This document shows positions 29,901-33,986 of a DNA stretch of 33,986 nt, piece by piece (within the stretch, counting starts at the first letter, position 1; every line of letters starts with the position of its first letter). Made by a program: the position numbers and the translations under genes. The notes beneath the pieces were generated by a model. It saw only the letters and a program-made list of their open reading frames with translations. It ran no database searches and had not been told where the DNA came from. Source of the stretch: a virus; IMG/VR virus record IMGVR_UViG_3300025889_000056, positions 1 to 33,986 of that record; one strand, given 5' to 3'.

Positions 29901-32900
29901 TACGATAGACTAATAAAAGTAATGCCAGCTGATGAAGCAGTGTCACACATGATTGTTGGATTACCCCAGAGTGAACTGGGTCAGATTAGTCAGATGGAAA
30001 ACATTGAAAATGCTTTAAGTTGGATGATTGACCAGTTGTTTGTGCGAGTTGGCACTACAATCAATGCAGATGCTAGTGCGCAATCTCTTATTAGTGGTTA
30101 TGCCGCAAAGATTAGTAATGAAGTCTTTTCTGCTAATGGACTAAGATACAAAGAATATCTATTAAAAGAGGTAGTAAAGAAGGCCATTCAAAACCCAAAG
30201 ATACTTTGGGCTGAAATGGAAAATGTTATTCTCAAGTTAAATGATGGTTTACGCAAGCCTACAGTTACTTACATAAATGAAGATGGTGTTAAGCAAACAG
30301 TTCGAGTGCGTGGTGTAACAGTTAAACCAGATGAGATACAGTTATATCGTGGTAGAAACCTTGAAGATGGTATGGCTCAAATTGCTTTGGGTACATACAT
30401 GGCTACAGAGATTCGACGCATTACAAAAGAGGTTATTGTTGATCAAATTGATGAGCAACTTATCAAAGTATCTGTAGACAATGTTTTGCCTAATATTGAT
30501 ATTAAACAACAAGAGTATGCAGACTTATTAAGAGAAGCAACTCAGATATTGTATGTAAATCGCAATGCTACGTATGGTCAATCTATAGATGATATTGGTG
30601 GTGTTGTTCAACAATATTATCGTCAAAAAACTTTGAATGCATTGAATGAACTAGATCCAGACTTTGATTATACAAATATCAGACCTGAAGTCAAAAAGGT
30701 TTTGGACTCTTTTAAAAAGAATATAAGAAGCCAAGGTAAGAATGACAAGGCTTTATTCAAAGAGTTAATGGGTGATGACATCAAAGATAAGGTTCAAAAA
30801 TACAATGAACTCATTGATGAGATGTATCAAACCGATGTAAAACGCATTAAGCAAAGTGGCATAGACTTAGTTACAAAGTACAAGAAGCAAAAGTTTGAAG
30901 AGTACAATGTAGAAATCAAAAAGTACAATCGCAAAAAGGACAAAGAGCAGATAAAAGAATTGCGAGCAAAACGCAATCAAGAGATAGCTGATTATGCTGA
31001 ACAAGTGCGACAACAGAAGAATGCTGAGATTTCTATGCTTGGAAACAAGAGAACTGAAAGCAAACGTCAATATCTTGAATCATTGCGTGAATACCAGGTT
31101 AATACGATTGCTCAAATCAAATCAAAGACTCAATCGGCTATTGAAGGATTAGATGAATCATGGGCCGCAACAGAAGGCATGTCTGATGTTCAACTTATTA
31201 AGTGGCTTGAAGACAATGACCTTCCATTATCATTCCAAATGCAGCAGTTAAAATCTGTAATGGAAACAGACTTTGTATCATCTGAAACAAGTAAGATTAT
31301 ATCTGAGCAGTTGTACGACCAGTCTCAAGTAGTAATGCGGAACAATCGACTTAACAATGACCATATTGTACCTGCTAAAGACATGGTTGAGTTGTTTGAT
31401 TCAATGTTTGGTAAAGAGAATGAAACCTTATTTAAGGCTTTACTTGGTGAGGATGTTTATGATGACTTGCTTGAATCTCTTCAGAATAGAGGATATGGGT
31501 TTGTGCAGGACAATATTAGAAAGGTATTGCAAGCAGATCCAAATCTATTCGATGCTGTTGACAAGATGCATGGATATATGAAAGGTGCATTTTATACTGC
31601 TATTCTAGGTTATCGAATCAAATATCATACTCAGAATATTATTAGTGCGCCTGCTATTATCTATCAAACTCTTGGTAGCAACAAGTTGTTCAATGGATAT
31701 AATATTAAAGAGCTTACTACAAAATCCAGGTTGATTGTTAAAGATGGTTCAAGTATTGGCTCTCGCAACTATAACAAAGTTGCAGTAACAACTAAGGATG
31801 GTAGAAGTTACACATACGGAGACTTGTTCGAAGCACTTGAAGAAACTGGTGCTAAGACTGAATTTACATATATTATGTCTTCGTTGCGTGATGGTCAACT
31901 ATTAAAAGATATTCAGTATGCTACACGTAAACCTGGTGTCGGTATTGGTGATAGTACCATGAATGTTTTAACAAACATGGGTAGAAACATAAATGCGTTG
32001 GGTGATTATGTTACTGGTTTTGCCAGCAACTGCGACATGACATTTAGAGCAGCTGTATTAATAAAAGGTTTAGAAGATGGAAAAAGTTTAGATGAGTCTG
32101 CAAAGTTGGCTTCTCGCTCTTTGTTTGACTATAACGAGATTAACTTCCAAGGTATTGGTGGTCGTATAGTTAACAGTGCATTTGTGTTTACATCATTTTT
32201 TATTTCAAACAACTTTGACTTGATGCGTGCATTTAGTGACCCTAGCATACTCAAACGGTATGCCTATACATTAAAGGTTACTCGTGATTTAAATAAGCTT
32301 CAAAGAGTAATGAATGATGATCAAGACTTGCCTTATGATATGTACTATCCAGAGTTTGCGCAATCACGAATCAGATATGGATACAAAGAAGACAAACTAG
32401 GTAGAGATGCACATTTTAAAATGCTACCACCACTACCTGCAATAGAAGCATTACAATTTCAAAGTGCTTTATTGTATGCTAGTTTGGGTAGCGCAGTAGG
32501 TCATGATGTAGCTTATACCGATGTAGCAGAACAAATGTTAAATATGCTAGACCCGCTTCTTAAAACTGTTTCTGATGTAGTACTAGATACTAACTTTGCA
32601 AATGTATATTCATATACTCCATTGAGTTATGTGCAACTGTCATCGACTATGAGTAATGGTGACCCACAAGATATTGCTGCTCAGATTGAATGGTTAACTG
32701 GTAGCCAGGTGTATCCTCAATATGTTGGCCCTGATAAGTTAAACAACCACAATGGATACCTTTATAAATTCAAAGACAAAGAACAAGCAAAAGTTTTTAA
32801 AAGTAATTTTATTCGTACCTTTGGTAGCTTAACAGGTGCTGAAACTATGATTAATGCTGCATTGAGGCCTTTTGCACCTCAAGGTAGTACCTATGGCGAA

Positions 32901-33086
32901 CTAACAGATACAGAACGTTTGGGTGCATTGTTGGGATTCTTTACTCCTGCTCGTATGGAAACTCCAGAAAAACAACAACTAGAGTTAATGAAAGGAACGT
33001 TGTCTAATATTCGCAAGATGAAGAACCAATATGAAAAACAAATCTTTGATGAAGAACTAGCACCAAAGAATACAGATGAAGATTGA
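27000..33086 (+). CDS. Giant internal/ejection protein (2028 aa)
   Basis: At 6.1 kb the longest gene, about 18% of the genome. It is largely helical, with acidic start MKPTDKELALYEGEELLPIS; a semi-hydrophobic stretch at about 395-430 (LLRNALALPNALTGAGISVA); a long K/E/R/Q coiled coil at about 1287-1370 (KKQKFEEYNVEIKKYNRKK); and late segments FTSFFISNNFDLMRAF (about 1728), which look membrane-interacting. I saw no RNA polymerase, transglycosylase or protease motif that I could defend. Large proteins after the tail genes in podoviruses are typically carried in the capsid and ejected into the cell (gp16-like), so that role is inferred. It ends in TGA within the -35 box of the next promoter. Confidence 0.8.
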   Translation: MKPTDKELALYEGEELLPISEELEITDEKLREEFELLVEYAIEFKTISEGRSLSTDEIEQIKTDLRNEVSKGRPSGFGAKFQPAALPMETQRPPSDKPTLGEAMSMQQTVGAGRQTPATYSPTLDLNLQTKQKLIEMFKASQTPDAGVLSLEALKQMERDAETDAESLVFAYDRLTEQFPGMSPEQKMEEIISALQTMNDVPSVKESALDPEMIEKFKGQDWYDKLAKALSGQVTEGSFKAYTPVQADILSYQMKDRIDRYADRVYSTMFREPADLVSVKSPKGNFVVPREVFEYIGEVGLGTIYDNETDLAIRKAYLGEEGQHYGMRGFEGQTIAQAPQKRDHASALSKVRAYSRIDYDWTLDNDRRQFIVDHLDDFKNEGWFTTTTAFGGVSESGTSWLLRNALALPNALTGAGISVAKDIADVGIELATGEEAPLAKATISERQANAPIYAEDSFMADIYDSVARNKGFLDESDIIIEAFGIQDPYAKGVIYGTSAIADFLNPDLDILSGGLKGTQKAARAIQASRRLYDSTDYTQAAKAFAKGFSDEVMDSTNLISITNNTIKKVGGKTVDNLTDGDIRLTFGQQVARNLEAQDLMNARKEEELLQLGLDDTPYYKKVQESGKEQADEYFFGNILQNNNARNLYTEYQNTQRFLDDVERFDYDTAVKRAKEQDLNINLKTIDDIVKSEAPLSIEDALPSIRKGVASVYGRAIMFEMAPSIRDMEAVVQVTPRLYAGKKIADEIRITASLTDIGKRLYNITKLAFGEDIKPAEAAATELFGTPVIKEGRLTKFYDLSELSAEDKFQLKIDLDYLDIAPTKRAQIIEDIDNNKLYNDDHRMIVDRNTERALLTDGRVATVDDINRLDAVEQRKLLEAADTAARSGLREGPIMQATKSFLSNLIGEQIVRYIPDSLGKARRVWNNNMSKIMTPQVELRRSFNIQQSTALRKAEGQIQTLELRAQREYDRLIKVMPADEAVSHMIVGLPQSELGQISQMENIENALSWMIDQLFVRVGTTINADASAQSLISGYAAKISNEVFSANGLRYKEYLLKEVVKKAIQNPKILWAEMENVILKLNDGLRKPTVTYINEDGVKQTVRVRGVTVKPDEIQLYRGRNLEDGMAQIALGTYMATEIRRITKEVIVDQIDEQLIKVSVDNVLPNIDIKQQEYADLLREATQILYVNRNATYGQSIDDIGGVVQQYYRQKTLNALNELDPDFDYTNIRPEVKKVLDSFKKNIRSQGKNDKALFKELMGDDIKDKVQKYNELIDEMYQTDVKRIKQSGIDLVTKYKKQKFEEYNVEIKKYNRKKDKEQIKELRAKRNQEIADYAEQVRQQKNAEISMLGNKRTESKRQYLESLREYQVNTIAQIKSKTQSAIEGLDESWAATEGMSDVQLIKWLEDNDLPLSFQMQQLKSVMETDFVSSETSKIISEQLYDQSQVVMRNNRLNNDHIVPAKDMVELFDSMFGKENETLFKALLGEDVYDDLLESLQNRGYGFVQDNIRKVLQADPNLFDAVDKMHGYMKGAFYTAILGYRIKYHTQNIISAPAIIYQTLGSNKLFNGYNIKELTTKSRLIVKDGSSIGSRNYNKVAVTTKDGRSYTYGDLFEALEETGAKTEFTYIMSSLRDGQLLKDIQYATRKPGVGIGDSTMNVLTNMGRNINALGDYVTGFASNCDMTFRAAVLIKGLEDGKSLDESAKLASRSLFDYNEINFQGIGGRIVNSAFVFTSFFISNNFDLMRAFSDPSILKRYAYTLKVTRDLNKLQRVMNDDQDLPYDMYYPEFAQSRIRYGYKEDKLGRDAHFKMLPPLPAIEALQFQSALLYASLGSAVGHDVAYTDVAEQMLNMLDPLLKTVSDVVLDTNFANVYSYTPLSYVQLSSTMSNGDPQDIAAQIEWLTGSQVYPQYVGPDKLNNHNGYLYKFKDKEQAKVFKSNFIRTFGSLTGAETMINAALRPFAPQGSTYGELTDTERLGALLGFFTPARMETPEKQQLELMKGTLSNIRKMKNQYEKQIFDEELAPKNTDED

Positions 33087-33111
33087 CAAACCCTTGTAAT
33101 CTTTGTATAGT
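33083..33111 (+). promoter_or_regulatory. Sigma70-like promoter for the fibre unit
   Basis: -35 TTGACA (33083-33088), 17-bp spacer, -10 TATAGT (33106-33111). The stop codon of the 2028-aa gene (33084-33086) is inside the -35 box, as with the capsid promoter. A TGC-N7-GCA motif (33120-33132) lies right at or after the expected start site. It drives 33162 and 33593 and, over the junction, the fibre gene. Confidence 0.83.
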
Positions 33112-33119
33112 TACGATGT

Positions 33120-33132
33120 TGCAATAGCAGCA
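33120..33132. repeat. TGC-N7-GCA motif beside the fibre promoter
   Basis: TGCAATAGCAGCA, preceded by TT, fits the consensus TTGCANNNNCAGCA of the array at 8567-9392, 24 kb away (or about 9.3 kb across the circle junction). Its place just downstream of a promoter is typical of an operator. Confidence 0.6.
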
Positions 33133-33161
33133 TAACCATATCGGAAGAAGAAGGAGAAGAT

Positions 33162-33593
33162 ATGCCTAAGTTTGGAAAATATTATCATAGTAGTACAGTA
33201 ACATTGAATGTTGCCAGTATTGGAACATCATTTGATAAGACTAAATTACATACACATTCATTGTTAAACAACTCTACTGACTTGAATGAAGGACAGCGTT
33301 TTAGAGGGTTTATTGAAGGATTCTACATCCGTGTAACAAACATTGCAGGTGGTAGTGCTACTCCAACTGTAACGTTACGTGTGGCTTGTGATGCCGATGG
33401 AGATTACAGTTTCTTTCCAGATACAGATGGTGAGTTAGCATTGGGTCTTAAAGATACTGCTAGCGGTGTTGCTGTATATCAGTTCCAACTCCCATTACAA
33501 CAGTTCTTTGGTACAGATGAGTTGTACGTATTTATTAAGATTGACCAGGGTACTTGTACACTTGCAAACAGTTGTATTGTTTGGAGTGAATAA
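33162..33593 (+). CDS. Beta-rich virion protein, unknown
   Basis: A 143-aa protein, mostly beta strand (STVTLNVASIGTSFDKTKLH; IAGGSATPTVTLRVACDADG; YVFIKIDQGTCTLAN). It looks like a small jelly-roll or decoration/fibre-cap protein. AAGGAG is 7 bp before the ATG. It is the first gene after the 33083 promoter and overlaps the next gene (TAATG), in a unit with fibre genes. A fibre-tip, chaperone or decoration role is possible; no family is recognised. Confidence 0.72.
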   Translation: MPKFGKYYHSSTVTLNVASIGTSFDKTKLHTHSLLNNSTDLNEGQRFRGFIEGFYIRVTNIAGGSATPTVTLRVACDADGDYSFFPDTDGELALGLKDTASGVAVYQFQLPLQQFFGTDELYVFIKIDQGTCTLANSCIVWSE

Positions 33594-33853
33594 TGCCAGT
33601 CGCCAATCCCTTCAAACCTGAAGGTGATGGCGGAACTGTAAACTTAGGCAAAGAAGAACTTACTAGCCAATGTGATGGTTCGACTCAAAGTTTTACAGTT
33701 TCTGTGCCATACAAAGCAGGAACTCTTCAGGTATATTGGAATGGGCTTCAACAGACCTCGACAGAGATTACTGAAGATTCCCAAACAACGTTCTCTACAG
33801 ACTTTACCCCAACTAGTGACGATACTCTCGTTGCAATATTCATCCAAAAATAG
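33593..33853 (+). CDS. Small fibre-associated protein like the fibre C-terminal domain
   Basis: An 86-aa protein. Residues 29-86 (DGSTQSFTVSVPYKAGTLQV, YWNGLQQTSTEITED, DFTPTSDDTLVAIFIQK) align by eye with the last part of the fibre protein (NGSKTAFDLTLEIDADLV, GTIVYLNGIAIEKV, FGTAPASSDTVTVLFFG): same strand order, 'NG' turn and 'TP/APxSxDTV' ending. The stand-alone copy therefore probably shares that fold and may bind or cap the fibre. It has a TAATG start and the fibre gene follows after 9 bp, with AGGAG in the gap. Confidence 0.72.
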   Translation: MPVANPFKPEGDGGTVNLGKEELTSQCDGSTQSFTVSVPYKAGTLQVYWNGLQQTSTEITEDSQTTFSTDFTPTSDDTLVAIFIQK

Positions 33854-33859
33854 GAGTCT

Positions 33860-33986
33860 ATCATGGCTGTTACTATTAAAACCGAACAGATTCGCAATAC
33901 CGCAGTTACCCCTGCGAAGATTGACTTAACCCAAACCTTTAGTTTCGCTTCAGGTATTCTTCGTGCAGCAACACCTGCAGGAGATA
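33860..33986. repeat. Terminal direct repeat, copy 2
   Basis: Exact copy of bases 1-127. Joining 33859 to 1 restores an uninterrupted fibre gene with its SD (AGGAG at 33852-33856). Confidence 0.95.
33863..33986 (+). CDS. Tail fibre gene start, partial copy cut by window end
   Basis: The first 41 codons of the fibre protein repeat the sequence at 4-127 exactly. It is not a second gene: it is the same gene seen again because the circular genome is written with overlapping ends. Its SD context (TAGGAGTCTATC before the ATG) is real and complements the entry at 4-1650. Confidence 0.9.
   Translation, partial: MAVTIKTEQIRNTAVTPAKIDLTQTFSFASGILRAATPAGD

Noticed and set aside
27000-33086. N4-type virion RNA polymerase in the 2028-aa protein
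   Set aside because: I could not find defensible polymerase motifs, and the protein is well short of the roughly 3500 residues typical of N4 vRNAP.
1-33986. Integrated prophage or temperate phage with integrase
   Set aside because: No integrase, attachment site or host flanks; HTH genes alone do not prove lysogeny.

Overview
The window is a complete genome of a short-tailed (podovirus-like) tailed bacteriophage, assembled as a circle. Its first 127 bases (1-127) are repeated exactly at its end (33860-33986), so the unique genome is about 33,859 bp and the last feature is a second copy of the start of the fibre gene. Base composition is AT-rich (about 40% GC by eye). Several promoters match the bacterial sigma70 form (TTGACA, 17 bp, TATAAT-like), and most genes have clear Shine-Dalgarno sites. 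This points to a bacterial host with a conventional sigma70 and SD system, plausibly a proteobacterium, but the host cannot be named from the sequence.

Layout. (1) 6360 down to 2869, minus strand: an early-type operon of seven tightly coupled small genes (one HTH, an FlbD-like protein, a SWIM zinc-finger protein, a possible replication initiator or loader, unknowns) from a strong promoter at 6332-6360, followed past a terminator by a second HTH gene. (2) 6361-6859: a 500-bp non-coding region between divergent promoters, with AT-rich stretches, a GC-rich 16-bp perfect palindrome and repeated 12-mers; it is a candidate control or origin region. (3) 6860-8517, plus strand: a second early unit with a small protein, a gp88/DUF7227-like protein and two tiny membrane peptides, closed by a terminator. 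(4) 8520-9525: an unusual kilobase carrying about a dozen copies of TGC-N7-GCA in and around a 108-aa ORF, a candidate pac site or iteron array. (5) 9526-12560: a TGT/DpdA-like base-exchange enzyme, the large terminase, a C5-cytosine methyltransferase-like protein and a zinc-ribbon protein. (6) 12544-18278: portal, FmdB-like zinc ribbon, small basic protein, scaffold, an endolysin-type amidase, then a promoter driving major capsid and decoration proteins, ending in a terminator. (7) 18288-33086: adaptor and nozzle-like tail genes, three probable tail or fibre proteins and three large internal or ejection proteins, including one of 2028 aa. (8) A promoter at 33083-33111 drives two small structural genes and, across the circle junction, the fibre gene (4-1650), then a holin-like gene and small basic proteins, ending at a terminator where this unit meets the minus operon.

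How it works together. Early genes appear to be transcribed divergently by host RNA polymerase. Morphogenesis runs clockwise from terminase to fibre. No DNA polymerase, helicase, primase, RNA polymerase, integrase or tRNA was recognised, so replication must lean heavily on the host. The most unusual content is the TGC-N7-GCA array next to the packaging genes, a lone DpdA-like enzyme with no 7-deazaguanine synthesis genes, and several families of short repeated elements that gene content does not explain.
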